From: Hyphomicrobiales bacterium
Lineage (GTDB): Bacteria > Pseudomonadota > Alphaproteobacteria > Rhizobiales > Rhizobiaceae
Reading direction: 5' to 3'
DNA length: 34,762 nt
Assembly (NCBI GenBank): GCA_021775495.1
Contig: JAJFHT010000022.1
Location: 1 to 34,762 of the forward strand
The translations under genes were made by a program, and so were the position numbers. The notes below the pieces were generated by a model. That model was not told the DNA's origin and ran no database searches. It worked only from the letters and a program-made list of their open reading frames with translations. Positions 1 through 8,347 of the stretch are shown piece by piece; position 1 is the stretch's first letter; the number at the start of each line of letters is the position of its first letter.

Positions 1-869
1 TCATCGATGACTTTGCGTGTCGATGGAACTCCGCCATTCGATCCGACAACCCCAAGGGCAAGTGGATGGATTTCCGCGATGGACCCCTGTCCGGACACTG
101 TGGTTGCAACCGCAAGATTGAAGCGGTCGGCCAGTCTTTCCAGTGCTGGCATTGCTCCTGCAATGACCGCACCGCCACCGCAGACAACGACCGCGCTGCG
201 GGCCGAGATAAGCGCTTCAACCGCTGCTTTCACAGCCGCTGGATCAGCCGACGCCGGTTCAGAAGGATAGTGCGAATGTCTCTTTTCCGCCCAGACTTCA
301 TCGGGTTCCACCGCTGCCTTTTGGGTATCGAACGGGAACGCCAGATGAACGGCGCCCGGGCGTCCGGTGGTCATTGTTCTGAAAGCGGTGCGTATGGTGG
401 CCGGCAGCCGCTGGGCCAGATCAATCGAAGTGTTCCATTTGGTCAACGGCCGGAACAGCGCGACCTGATCCAGTTCGGTCAGCGGATAACGTCCGCGCGA
501 AGTTGTGGCGACATCGGTGGTAATGCCAAGAACTGGAACCGAGCTTTCGTTGGCTTCAACAATTCCAGGCAGAATATAGGTTGCGCCGCCACCTGACGGC
601 CCTTCACACACTCCCGGCCGGCCGGTGACCCGAGCATAAGCATCCGCCATATATCCGGCGTGCCGCTCGTCCCGGGTAAGGATATGGCTAATGCCATGAT
701 CGAGCCGGGCGAGGGCGTCATAGAAAGGCAGTGTTGTATCGCCGCAAAGTCCGAACATGTGCTGGACACCGTAGGCCTGCAGCATGCGGACCATCGCTTC
801 GGCCCCATTGAGCGCATTGTCATCCTTGCCGGGTGCAACCGATGATTGGGCGGCCATCCTGTCACTCAT
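1..869 (-). CDS. ThDP-dependent enzyme, acetolactate synthase-like (partial)
   Basis: The reverse strand reads open from an ATG at 869 through the left edge, so only the first 289 residues are visible. The N-terminal pyrimidine-binding domain of ThDP enzymes is clear: GDTTLPFYDAL near residue 43, the RDERHAGYMADAYAR segment with the likely cofactor-activating Glu at residue 68, then a GPSGGGATY loop near 90. The central domain starts after about residue 210 (VVVCGGGAVIAGA). This matches the acetolactate synthase/benzoylformate decarboxylase superfamily. The pyrophosphate-binding C-terminal domain lies outside the window, so the substrate cannot be named. It is divergent from the GntR gene at 1041, with a palindrome between them, so control by that regulator is likely. 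Confidence 0.85.
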   Translation of the reverse strand, partial: MSDRMAAQSSVAPGKDDNALNGAEAMVRMLQAYGVQHMFGLCGDTTLPFYDALARLDHGISHILTRDERHAGYMADAYARVTGRPGVCEGPSGGGATYILPGIVEANESSVPVLGITTDVATTSRGRYPLTELDQVALFRPLTKWNTSIDLAQRLPATIRTAFRTMTTGRPGAVHLAFPFDTQKAAVEPDEVWAEKRHSHYPSEPASADPAAVKAAVEALISARSAVVVCGGGAVIAGAMPALERLADRFNLAVATTVSGQGSIAEIHPLALGVVGSNGGVPSTRKVID

Positions 870-973
870 AATGTTTTGCTTTCGTTCGTTGCTCTATAAT
901 TCCGGCAGCAAACTCTCGTGCGGATCGAGTGCGCATGCTGGAAATATGGCGTCATTGAAATGTGGTATTCCGT

Positions 974-985
974 ACTGTATACAGT
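974..985. promoter_or_regulatory. Palindromic operator candidate (ACTGTATACAGT)
   Basis: A perfect 12-bp palindrome lies in the 171-bp divergent intergenic region between the ThDP-enzyme gene and the GntR gene. Its TGTATACA core resembles operators known for FCD-type GntR regulators. Assignment to the adjacent regulator is inference. Confidence 0.5.
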
Positions 986-1040
986 TAAGAATATAGTTCG
1001 AATAAACAGAGTCAAGCGGTGAATCTGGAGGCGGTTTTGC

Positions 1041-1736
1041 ATGAGTGAAGGGCGTGTGGAAAAGCTCTACTCGACGATACGGCAGATGACGGTGGACTTT
1101 CGCTTGCGCCCGGGCGAGCGGATCAACGAAGTGACCCTGGCACGGCAACTGGAAGCCAGCCGAACGCCACTTCGTGAAGCGCTGAACCGGCTTGTAGCGG
1201 AAGGTTTCATCGATTTCGTTAGCGGTCGCGGCTTCTTCTGCCGCAAGCTGACAATTGAAGACGTCACCGATCTCTACCAACTGCGGTTGGCGATTGAAGC
1301 TTTTGGTGCACGCCTGGCCGCACAAGAACCCAATGAAGCCGCGCTCTTAAAGCTTTCGGACTTTCTTTCGCAGACCGAAGACAGTGACAAATGGTCGATG
1401 GAAGAAGTCGTGGCGTTTGACGAACGGTTTCACATGGCAATTGCACAGATGACGGGAAACAAAGCCCTGGTTCATACGCTATCCAATATCAACGCCCGTA
1501 TCCGGTTTTTCCGATGGGTTGACATGCATTCAAAGAGACAGCGCACCCAAAGCGAACACCAAGAGATACTCTCGGCGATCTCTGCCGGTGAGCCCGACCA
1601 GGCATTCGCTCTGATGGAGGCGCATATTTCTACGCGCCGGGATGAAATAGCCGAGGCTCTCAAGGAGTGTTTTTCAAAACTTTTCATCGAGCCGGATTTT
1701 GTCGAGCCAAAATTTGTCGAAGAGGTTTCGATATGA
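1041..1736 (+). CDS. GntR family regulator, FCD domain
   Basis: A 231-residue DNA-binding transcription factor. The N-terminal winged helix covers about residues 8-75, with the hallmark SRTPLREALNRLVAEGF. The C-terminal all-helical FCD ligand domain follows, and the usual metal-ligand set Asp-His-His-His can be placed at FDERFH, EHQ and EAH. GGAGG at 1027-1031 stands 9 nt before the ATG. The stop overlaps the start of the racemase-family gene (ATGA), so the two are translationally coupled. It probably controls itself, that gene and the divergent ThDP-enzyme gene through the palindrome at 974-985. The effector is unknown. Confidence 0.92.
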   Translation: MSEGRVEKLYSTIRQMTVDFRLRPGERINEVTLARQLEASRTPLREALNRLVAEGFIDFVSGRGFFCRKLTIEDVTDLYQLRLAIEAFGARLAAQEPNEAALLKLSDFLSQTEDSDKWSMEEVVAFDERFHMAIAQMTGNKALVHTLSNINARIRFFRWVDMHSKRQRTQSEHQEILSAISAGEPDQAFALMEAHISTRRDEIAEALKECFSKLFIEPDFVEPKFVEEVSI

Positions 1737-2449
1737 ACGTTCGGGGCGGCAAGTCGATCTACGGCGCATCGGTCGGAATACTGATGCTGGATGCTCAATT
1801 TCCTCGAATTCCGGGGGACATGGGCAATGCCCTGACCTGGGACTTTCCGGTGCACTATCGCATCGTTCGGGGCGCATCACCAGATATGGTAGTTCGCAAA
1901 GGGGCCTCGGGATTGCTTGATGATTTTCTAGCCGCGGCCAAAGAGCTGGTGGCAGACGGGGTCGACGGCATAACGACCAATTGCGGATTTCTTTCACTGT
2001 TCCAGCAAGAACTTGCCGCAGTGGTCGGGGTTCCGGTGGCAACCTCATCACTCATGCAGGTCAGATCGGTGAATTCCCTGTTGCCGCCCGACCGGCGTGC
2101 CGGAATTCTGACAATTTCCGCTTCGACGCTCAGTCCCATGCATCTGAAAGCCGCAAATGTCCCGGACGACACTCCCATCGGAACCACAGAGGGCGGCCGT
2201 GAATTTTCAAGAGTCATTCTGGAAGACGAGCCTGAAATGGATGTCGAAGCCGCACGACAGGACAATATCGATGCAGCCAGGCAAATGATGTCCAGGAATC
2301 CCGAAATCGGCGCACTTGTGCTCGAATGCACGAACATGGTGCCTTATGCAGCTGATATTCGCGCGGCAACAGGGGTCCCGGTATTTTCGATTTTGAGTTT
2401 CATCTCCTGGTTCCAGAGTGGATTGAATCCAAAGCCATGGTCCGCGTGA
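1733..2449 (+). CDS. Aspartate/glutamate racemase family protein
   Basis: A 238-residue protein of the Asp/Glu/hydantoin racemase superfamily. Two cysteines in the expected contexts, TTNCGF (first half) and LECTNM (second half), fit the two-cysteine active site of the family. I chose the ATG at 1733 because it overlaps the stop of the GntR gene in an ATGA junction and the family's N-terminal strand follows (YGASVGILML); an upstream in-frame start at 1667 would only add GntR shadow sequence. The family includes racemases, maleate isomerases and arylmalonate decarboxylases, and the exact substrate is not readable. Co-transcription with gntR, opposite a ThDP decarboxylase-like gene, suggests a small catabolic locus. 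Confidence 0.8.
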   Translation: MNVRGGKSIYGASVGILMLDAQFPRIPGDMGNALTWDFPVHYRIVRGASPDMVVRKGASGLLDDFLAAAKELVADGVDGITTNCGFLSLFQQELAAVVGVPVATSSLMQVRSVNSLLPPDRRAGILTISASTLSPMHLKAANVPDDTPIGTTEGGREFSRVILEDEPEMDVEAARQDNIDAARQMMSRNPEIGALVLECTNMVPYAADIRAATGVPVFSILSFISWFQSGLNPKPWSA

Positions 2450-2536
2450 TTCCGGAGCATATTCCGATCACGTTGAACCGATGCGACAACGTTGCGCCGA
2501 ATTGAAACGGTCTCCCGGACGTGTATCATTGTCGCA

Positions 2537-3412
2537 ATGGAAGGACGTCGGCAGCTACGGGAAATCACAAGCGGCAGCAACGGCCAGGGTTGGCGGTTTT
2601 TCGAGCGGCGTCCCGGCCGACATCTGGCACGCTTTGTGCGTGATCTTCACGGCTATACCGAACATGGTCTTGGGGCTGTTATTCGCAAGGAAACTCCGGT
2701 TGCGAGTATCCCTGTGATCTTTGTCTTCGGACCGGGATTCACATTGCATGAAACGGGTTCAACTCGGCCGGTTCGCGTCCTGCAACGGAGTTTTGCCGTC
2801 GGATTGCACGGCAAGCCCTCTCTGGTCGGCTCCCTCGGAAATTCTATCTGTTTGCAGGCCAACCTGACAATGTCCGGTGCCCGCCGGTTCTTTGGACGCG
2901 GTCTTCATTACATGTCCGGTGAAATTGTTGATCTCAACCACCTGCTGCCCCGCTGTTCCGATCTTATCGAATCGCAGCTGGAGGAGGCCGGTAGCTGGCC
3001 GGAACGCTTCGATATACTGGAGGCGTTTCTGGCCGATCGTATCTTCGAACAATCGGCCGGCCACACAATTGCAATCGAGGCCTGCAGGCTGTTGAGCAGC
3101 AGCGGCGGAAGGGTTGGTATCGAGAGCATCGCACGACATCTCGATTGCAGCCGGAAGCACCTCAACAATGTTTTCAAAAGCGAGATCGGCATGTCGGCGA
3201 AAGCATTCGCCAGGCTCCAACGCTTTGAAAACGCTTCCGTTTGCCTCCGTGAATTTCCGAGTGAGCAACTGTCTGCCATTGCCCATGATTGTGGCTATGC
3301 CGACCAGGCACACTTTAATCGGGAATTTCGCAGCTTTGCTGGCGAAACCCCCGGCAAGTTTCGGGCGAGAGAGGGCGCAACCGGCTTGGTGGCGGAGGCT
3401 GTTCGAAGGTAA
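2537..3412 (+). CDS. AraC family transcriptional regulator
   Basis: About 291 residues. The C-terminal 100 residues form the AraC/XylS double helix-turn-helix: IESIARHLDCSRKHLNNVFK as the first HTH, then LSAIAHDCGYADQAHFNREF and the closing GETPGKFRA. The N-terminal 180 residues are a sensor region without clear motifs. The ATG at 2537 is preferred; a TTG at 2492 in the same frame would add 15 residues. It lies 87 bp after the racemase-family gene on the same strand. The DNA-binding class is certain; ligand and targets are unknown. Confidence 0.85.
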   Translation: MEGRRQLREITSGSNGQGWRFFERRPGRHLARFVRDLHGYTEHGLGAVIRKETPVASIPVIFVFGPGFTLHETGSTRPVRVLQRSFAVGLHGKPSLVGSLGNSICLQANLTMSGARRFFGRGLHYMSGEIVDLNHLLPRCSDLIESQLEEAGSWPERFDILEAFLADRIFEQSAGHTIAIEACRLLSSSGGRVGIESIARHLDCSRKHLNNVFKSEIGMSAKAFARLQRFENASVCLREFPSEQLSAIAHDCGYADQAHFNREFRSFAGETPGKFRAREGATGLVAEAVRR

Positions 3413-3478
3413 CAAATCTTCAATCCGGCATTCCCTGCACGCGTTAGAACGGTACTGTGCAACCCTTGGAGAGCCGAC

Positions 3479-3883
3479 ATGAGCAGTACAATCATACCGA
3501 CACTACGCTACCGCAATGCAGTCAAGATGATCGACTGGCTGTGTAGCGGATTTGGGTTCAGCCAGAAGGCGGTGCACGAGAATGGCAGTGGCGGCATCGC
3601 GCATGCGCAACTGACTCTGGGCAACAGTATGATCATGCTTTCAACCCATCAACCCGACGAATTCGGAACTCAGCAGATTGTGCCGGACAGCGAGAGTGCT
3701 GTGACCCAAAGCGCTTACATCATCGTCGAAGATCCGGATGCTGTGTTCGATCGGGCAAAGGAGGCTGGTGCAAAAATTGTCATGGACATTGCTGATTGGG
3801 ACCATGGCGGGCGCGGTTTTTCCTGCCGAGATCCGGAAGGCCAGCTATGGAACTTCGGGTCATATGACCCTTGGGAAGACTGA
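3479..3883 (+). CDS. VOC (glyoxalase/bleomycin resistance) family protein
   Basis: A 134-residue protein with the paired beta-alpha-beta-beta-beta modules of the vicinal oxygen chelate fold. The first module runs from PTLRYRNAVKMIDWL to LGNSMIMLST, the second from AYIIVEDPDAVFDRAKEAGA to FSCRDPEGQLWNFGSYDPW. The closing DPEGxLWxFG motif is typical of PhnB-like/glyoxalase-related members. The function is not predictable; such proteins are often resistance or isomerase/dioxygenase-like. It ends 11 bp from the convergent MipA/OmpV gene. Confidence 0.85.
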   Translation: MSSTIIPTLRYRNAVKMIDWLCSGFGFSQKAVHENGSGGIAHAQLTLGNSMIMLSTHQPDEFGTQQIVPDSESAVTQSAYIIVEDPDAVFDRAKEAGAKIVMDIADWDHGGRGFSCRDPEGQLWNFGSYDPWED

Positions 3884-3894
3884 GGACGGCAAGC

Positions 3895-4674
3895 TCAGTA
3901 GAGTTTTGCGCCAAACTTGTAGGTCAGACCGAGGCGGACCGTGAACTGATCCTTGTTGCCGCCGCCGGTAATGATCGGTGACGATGCAGCATCACCAATC
4001 AGACGTTCCCACTTTGCTCCGGTAATCGCGGTGACTTTGTCAGTGAGCTTGTAACGCAGTTCACCTTCAATGCCGACCGTCTTGAATCCGCCACCGACAG
4101 TTGTGGTCGGCAGGCCGGATGCGGCGGACTGTGCCGCGGTGATACCGAAATAGGTCTGCATATAATCCGAACTTGCAAAAGTCGCACGTGGCCCGACGCT
4201 GATGGCCAGACGAGGAGTCGGATCAAGGATGACATCCACCCCGGTTTCACCGACCCAGCCCTCGTGTCCGCCAAATCCGCGGCGCAATTCCACGAATCCC
4301 TTGAGGTAGTCCCAGCGGTAGGACACTGCGGCGCCAAACTCGAAGGCGGAGGAAACAGTACCCAGACCGGTAAGAATGGGCGCATCACCGGCTTGGCGTT
4401 TGCCGCGGTAGGCGAAGGCAGGACGAAACCCGAAACCCTGATCGGAGCCACCACCGATCTCATATCCGTTCGGCAGACGAAGGAAATGAAGTTTGAAAAG
4501 CGGCTGCGGGGAAAAGATGTAGCGGCTTGCCCCTTCGTATTTGGGTTTGTAAGCGACGCCTGCCCCGACCTCGAGAACGATATCGTCACCGCTCAGCCTG
4601 TCTTCCTCGCCTGCATTCGCAGCAAGAGGCAGAATCGAAACCGCAGCGGAGGCAAGAAGAACTCGGATTTTCAT
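3895..4674 (-). CDS. MipA/OmpV family outer-membrane protein
   Basis: A 259-residue predicted beta-barrel. The start at 4674 gives a classical signal peptide (MKIRVLLASAAVSILPLAANA, cleavage after ANA); a start at 4749 would bury it. Family features include the early VGAGVAYKPKYEGA segment, a glycine-rich region (GYEIGGGSDQGFG), alternating hydrophobic strands, and a C-terminus ending LGLTYKFGAKLY with the terminal aromatic residue needed for outer-membrane assembly. Members are linked to murein-hydrolase scaffolding or to antibiotic/osmotic responses, but the role here is unproven. It lies downstream of the GST gene on the same strand. Confidence 0.88.
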   Translation of the reverse strand: MKIRVLLASAAVSILPLAANAGEEDRLSGDDIVLEVGAGVAYKPKYEGASRYIFSPQPLFKLHFLRLPNGYEIGGGSDQGFGFRPAFAYRGKRQAGDAPILTGLGTVSSAFEFGAAVSYRWDYLKGFVELRRGFGGHEGWVGETGVDVILDPTPRLAISVGPRATFASSDYMQTYFGITAAQSAASGLPTTTVGGGFKTVGIEGELRYKLTDKVTAITGAKWERLIGDAASSPIITGGGNKDQFTVRLGLTYKFGAKLY

Positions 4675-4793
4675 TGATTGCTTTCGAACCGAATGGACAA
4701 CAAGGATTTCAACTGATCTGGAACATGGAGCAGAAATCTCCAATGGCAAGACGACTCGCCAAATTCTATAAGGAAAGTATGATCAGGAAGTAA

Positions 4794-5432
4794 TCAAGCC
4801 TCGTCTTCCTCGACAATCCATGGCTCCGCACGACCGGCTTCCTGCCATTCGTTCCATGCAGGAAGCGATGTCATCGATTCCGAATATGATCGAACCGCCG
4901 GATCATCACTGAGGCGGTAGATTGCAAGCCGGTTGACCACCGGGCCAAACATCGCATCTGCATTGGTGAAACCGCCAAAAAGAAACGGGCCCCCCGATCT
5001 ATCAAGGCAGTCCCGCCAAATTTCTGTAATCCGGCGAACATCGCGATGGACACCATCAGAAACCTGAAGGGCTTTGTGTTCGCGCCGCATGTTCATGGGG
5101 CATTCGGAGCGCAGCGCGAGAAACCCGGTATGCATTTCGCTGGCGACCGACCGTGCCATTGCACGGTCTGCCGTGCCGCCCGGCCAAAGTCCGGCAGAGG
5201 GAAACCGGTCTGCCAGATATTCCAGTATTGCCAGAGATTCCCAGACGGTCAGATCGCCATCCTGCAGCACCGGAACTTTGTTCGTCGGTGAAAACTTTGC
5301 GAATTCCGGATTGCCGTTTGGCATATCAAAGGGAACAAAGACTTCATCGAAAGAGATATTTTTCACGCGCAGTGCCAACCACGGCCGAAACGACCAGGAC
5401 GAATAGTTCTTGTTGGCGACAAACAGTTTCAT
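4794..5432 (-). CDS. Glutathione S-transferase family protein
   Basis: A 212-residue cytosolic GST. The N-terminal thioredoxin-like domain (1-80) has NYSSWSFRPWLAL, with a likely catalytic Ser in the SSWS segment, and the glutathione-site motif NKVPVLQDGDLTVWESLAILEYLAD. The C-terminal helical domain follows (ASEMHTGFLALRSECPMN, then FLFGGFTNADAMFGPVVNRL). Substrate unknown; a detoxification or reductase role is usual. It is divergent from the GntR gene at 5735. Confidence 0.9.
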   Translation of the reverse strand: MKLFVANKNYSSWSFRPWLALRVKNISFDEVFVPFDMPNGNPEFAKFSPTNKVPVLQDGDLTVWESLAILEYLADRFPSAGLWPGGTADRAMARSVASEMHTGFLALRSECPMNMRREHKALQVSDGVHRDVRRITEIWRDCLDRSGGPFLFGGFTNADAMFGPVVNRLAIYRLSDDPAVRSYSESMTSLPAWNEWQEAGRAEPWIVEEDEA

Positions 5433-5734
5433 TGTTTTCAGTTTCCCTTGCTTCAGTCATTCCTTTCGGAGCGACTCGAATTGATGGCAGCGCAAATTGA
5501 CCTGCTATTCGAACTCCACGTCAACCGGGACAACTTGCCCGGACAATAGGGAAGCACAAAATCGGTTCCTCTGCTTTCCATCCTTGCCGGTCAAGGAAGG
5601 CCCGACCGGCCATGATGATGGTCGCTTTTTTCCTGCGATGAGCATGATCGGCGTCGCCAAATGGGCCGAAGATGCCAGATTGACAGGTTCAGAAATTTCG
5701 ACAATATGAAAAATATTGAAGATTTTCGAATTTG
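5433..5734. other. Divergent intergenic region with inverted repeats
   Basis: About 300 bp between the GST gene (minus) and the second gntR gene (plus), without a convincing gene. It holds a 7-bp inverted repeat (GCCGGTC at 5586-5592, GACCGGC at 5604-5610, 11-nt loop, no T-tract) and an AT-rich inverted repeat at 5702-5718 close to the gntR start. Promoters for both genes are expected here. Confidence 0.5.
5702..5718. promoter_or_regulatory. AT-rich inverted repeat, possible GntR operator
   Basis: CAATAT and ATATTG arms separated by GAAAA, ending 17 bp before the likely ATG of the second gntR gene. It is placed where an autoregulatory operator would sit. It does not share the core of the 974-985 palindrome. 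Confidence 0.3.
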
Positions 5735-6403
5735 ATGGAGATTATGGTGTTTGGCAGGGCGAAAAGCGATGCTGCGACTGTCGTGCGCCTTCTGGCCGAA
5801 CAAGTTCGGCGTGACATCTCTTTCGGTGAACTGCCCCCGGACACCAAACTCAAGATAGATGATTTGCGCGGCCGTTATGGCGGAAGTGCACACTCATTTC
5901 GCGAGGCGTTGACGCTTCTTTCCGTCGAGGGGCTTGTCGAAGCGACCGCCCAAAGGGGTTTCCGGGTCGCCTCGGCGACCCAGGCAGACCTGGAAGACAT
6001 CACCCGATTGCGCGCGGAAATCGAATGCCTAGGTCTGGAGTGGGCAATGCAACGCGGTGACGTCCGGTGGGAAGGCGCAATCATTGCTGCCCATCATACG
6101 CTGTCCAAAGCTGAGGATGCGGTCGTTGAAGATCCCGATGGCCATGCGCTCGAGTGGGACGAGGCCAACCGGGAATTCCACGCCCGTATCATGGCCGCAT
6201 GCGGGTCACCCAGGCTGATTGAATTTCAGGAGCAACTTTTTCAGCAAAGCCGACGGTTCAGACTGGCCGCCTTACGCGAGGGAAAAATTGATTATGCACG
6301 CAGCCGGGACGCGCATGCCGAACTTGTGAAAGCCATTGTCGCGCGTGACAGAAAAACCGCGCTGAAGATATTATCTGATCATATCAGGGGGTCTCTGGTC
6401 TGA
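5735..6403 (+). CDS. GntR family regulator, FCD domain (second)
   Basis: About 222 residues. The winged helix covers residues 12-75; its recognition region (GGSAHSFREALTLLSVEGLVEAT) is atypical because the usual SRTPVREAL reads AHSFREAL. The C-terminal FCD domain has candidate metal ligands at WDEANREFH, DAHAEL and SDH. Start codons TTG 5732, ATG 5735 and ATG 5744 are all possible; 5735 is a compromise. It lies 63 bp upstream of the ABC-importer genes on the same strand and is the obvious candidate to regulate them. Confidence 0.9.
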   Translation: MEIMVFGRAKSDAATVVRLLAEQVRRDISFGELPPDTKLKIDDLRGRYGGSAHSFREALTLLSVEGLVEATAQRGFRVASATQADLEDITRLRAEIECLGLEWAMQRGDVRWEGAIIAAHHTLSKAEDAVVEDPDGHALEWDEANREFHARIMAACGSPRLIEFQEQLFQQSRRFRLAALREGKIDYARSRDAHAELVKAIVARDRKTALKILSDHIRGSLV

Positions 6404-6420
6404 CTCGATTTATGAAAATA

Positions 6421-6434
6421 GGGGCGTAAGCCCC
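6421..6434 (+). promoter_or_regulatory. Short GC hairpin with GTAA tetraloop before importer operon
   Basis: GGGGC-GTAA-GCCCC is a 5-bp stem with a GNRA-type tetraloop, 18 bp after the gntR stop and upstream of the solute-binding gene's GGGAGGA ribosome site. It has no T-tract, so it is more likely an mRNA-stabilising or processing element than a terminator. Confidence 0.35.
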
Positions 6435-6466
6435 TGATGGGAAAGCAACAAAACCGGGAGGACAAT

Positions 6467-7498
6467 ATGCTTTCGTTTACACGCAGAACATTTTCGTTGA
6501 CGCTTGCCGCGGGACTCGCCTTTGGCACATTGGTGGCGGGCGCTACCACAGCATTTTCGGCCGACAAGATCACCGTCGGTGCTTTGAGGTTTACCTCTCA
6601 CGCCGCCAGTTTCGTGGCCTTCGAGCGCGGTTATTTCGAAAAGGCAGGGCTTGAAGTCGAGTTCAAGTTTTTCCAGGCCGCACAACCGATGGCCGTCGCG
6701 ATCGCATCTGGCGACGTCGATTTCGGGGTGACCGCGATTTCCGGCGGGCTCATTGGGCTGGCGTCGAAAGGTGCGATCAAGGTTGTCGGCGGTGCCCTAC
6801 AGGAAGAACCGGGTATCGATGGCCAGATGATTCTGGTTTCCAAGAAAGCCTTTGATGCAGGTGTCACGTCTCCGGCAAAGTTGAAGGGCCATTCTTTTGG
6901 TATAACGCAGCCCGGCTCGTCTTTTCATTATATGGCGCACAAGATCGCTCAAAAGGAGGGGTTTCCGGGATCCGATATTCGCCTGGTTCCATTGCAAAAG
7001 GTCGGTGCAATCATCGGCGCACTGAAATCCGAACAGATTGATGCCTGGTCGATCGTTCCTCACATTGCCAAAGGCCTTGCCAAGGCACCAACAATCGAGT
7101 TGATCGGAAAAGTGGCCGACTATATTCCGGACTACCAGGTCACGACGGTGTTCACGTCGGCGGACAACGCAGCAAACAAACGCGAACTGGTGGAGAAATT
7201 CCTGTCGGCCTTTTCCCTGGGTGCTGCTGACTTCAACGCCGCTCTTGTGGACACAATCGCGGGTGATCAGGCGGCTGAGGCTATGGTCAAACTGATACAC
7301 AAATATGTCTATGTAGACCGGCCCTACGAAAAGGCCGCTCCGTCGATCCGCAATGGTGCCATGCGCATCAATCAGAACGCCCGATTGAATCTCACGAGCG
7401 TCAAGGATCAACTGGAATGGTTCAAGTCGGAAGGATTGGCCGACAAGGACGTCACCATAGAGACTGTGGTCGATTCAAGTTTCGTCGAGACTTTCTAA
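6467..7498 (+). CDS. NitT/TauT-type ABC transporter substrate-binding protein
   Basis: A 343-residue periplasmic binding protein of the NMT1/SsuA-like family. The ATG at 6467 is chosen for its strong GGGAGGA (6456-6462). It begins with TRRTFSL, a twin-arginine-like signal, followed by a hydrophobic core and cleavage near AFSA. Family features: FVAFERGYFEKAGLEVEFKFF, the GDVDFGVTAISGG loop, and ITQPGSSFHYMAHKIA in the second lobe. The family binds sulfonates, nitrate, pyrimidine precursors or aromatic acids; the ligand cannot be read here. First gene of an SBP-ATPase-permease operon. Confidence 0.92.
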   Translation: MLSFTRRTFSLTLAAGLAFGTLVAGATTAFSADKITVGALRFTSHAASFVAFERGYFEKAGLEVEFKFFQAAQPMAVAIASGDVDFGVTAISGGLIGLASKGAIKVVGGALQEEPGIDGQMILVSKKAFDAGVTSPAKLKGHSFGITQPGSSFHYMAHKIAQKEGFPGSDIRLVPLQKVGAIIGALKSEQIDAWSIVPHIAKGLAKAPTIELIGKVADYIPDYQVTTVFTSADNAANKRELVEKFLSAFSLGAADFNAALVDTIAGDQAAEAMVKLIHKYVYVDRPYEKAAPSIRNGAMRINQNARLNLTSVKDQLEWFKSEGLADKDVTIETVVDSSFVETF

Positions 7499-7524
7499 AG
7501 GCTGGCCTGTTTTACCCAGTTCAT

Positions 7525-7550
7525 CCCGGCGCGACTGAGATTGCGCCGGG
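7525..7550 (+). promoter_or_regulatory. Intercistronic hairpin after the SBP gene
   Basis: CCCGGCGC (7525-7532) and GCGCCGGG (7543-7550) form a perfect 8-bp GC stem with a 10-nt loop, between the solute-binding gene and the ATPase gene. It has only TTT behind it. Such hairpins commonly protect the upstream message and let the binding protein be made in excess. Confidence 0.5.
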
Positions 7551-7579
7551 TTTCGGAATCGTCATTGAAACAGGTTCTC

Positions 7580-8347
7580 ATGGATCTCCACCTGCAGAAA
7601 ATCTCGCATTCCTATGATGACGTCGAGGTTCTGCGTGGCATTGACCTTGAGATCAATCAGGGTCAGATCGTCTGCATCGTAGGGCCGTCCGGATGTGGCA
7701 AGTCCACTTTGCTGCGGTTTATCGGTGGACTGGAGCGGCCGTCTTCGGGCCAGGTTATCCAGATTGGCGAGCCGCCAACCGGCTCACTCAACCCACTGAC
7801 ATATATTTTTCAGGACTTTGCACTGCTTCCGTGGCGGACAGTGTGGGGCAATGTCAGTCTGGTGCTGGAGGATCATGGTATCAAAGGCTCTGCAGCCGAG
7901 GATATTATTTCCGACGTTCTAGCCAGAACCAAGCTCACCGAATTCAAGAAGGCCTTGCCGCGGCAATTGTCCGGAGGGATGAAGCAGCGGGTCGCCATTG
8001 CGCGTGCGCTTGCCGTCAAGCCCGCCGTGCTGTTGATGGACGAACCGCTTTCAGCGCTGGACAGTCAGACCCGTGAACTGCTGATGGACGATCTCGTCGA
8101 TCTCTGGTTGCGCGAGGGTTTCACGGCCTGTTACGTCACGCACAATCTCGCCGAAGCCGTTCGCCTTGGGCATCGCATCGCTGTTCTGTCGCGGCGGCCG
8201 GGCCAAATCCGGGACATCGTTGAGATCGATATCCCCTTGGAGGATCGGCCGAACCGGTCGGGTGAATTGGCCGGCAAACAGCAACAGCTATGGGATCTGA
8301 TGCGCCAAGAGGCTCTTGCTGCGGACAAGGAACTGCTCGATGTCTGA
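7580..8347 (+). CDS. ABC transporter ATP-binding protein (NitT/TauT type)
   Basis: A 255-residue importer ATPase. All motifs are present: Walker A GPSGCGKST near residue 36, Q-loop QDFALLPWRTV, signature LSGGMKQR, Walker B VLLMDEPLSALD and switch His in VTHN. The ATG at 7580 precedes MDLHLQKISHSY, the usual first strand; an upstream TTG at 7541 adds only hairpin-derived residues. The stop overlaps the permease gene by 8 nt, so both are translated together. It energises the importer at the inner face of the cytoplasmic membrane. Confidence 0.95.
   Translation: MDLHLQKISHSYDDVEVLRGIDLEINQGQIVCIVGPSGCGKSTLLRFIGGLERPSSGQVIQIGEPPTGSLNPLTYIFQDFALLPWRTVWGNVSLVLEDHGIKGSAAEDIISDVLARTKLTEFKKALPRQLSGGMKQRVAIARALAVKPAVLLMDEPLSALDSQTRELLMDDLVDLWLREGFTACYVTHNLAEAVRLGHRIAVLSRRPGQIRDIVEIDIPLEDRPNRSGELAGKQQQLWDLMRQEALAADKELLDV

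Noticed and set aside
479..865. Minus-strand open frame of 128 codons near the left end
   Set aside because: It is out of frame with the ThDP-enzyme sequence (GDTTLPFYDAL, RDERHAGYMADAYAR), which is the real gene.
5586..5610. 7-bp inverted repeat as a terminator
   Set aside because: No T-tract, and it lies between divergent genes where no transcript should end.
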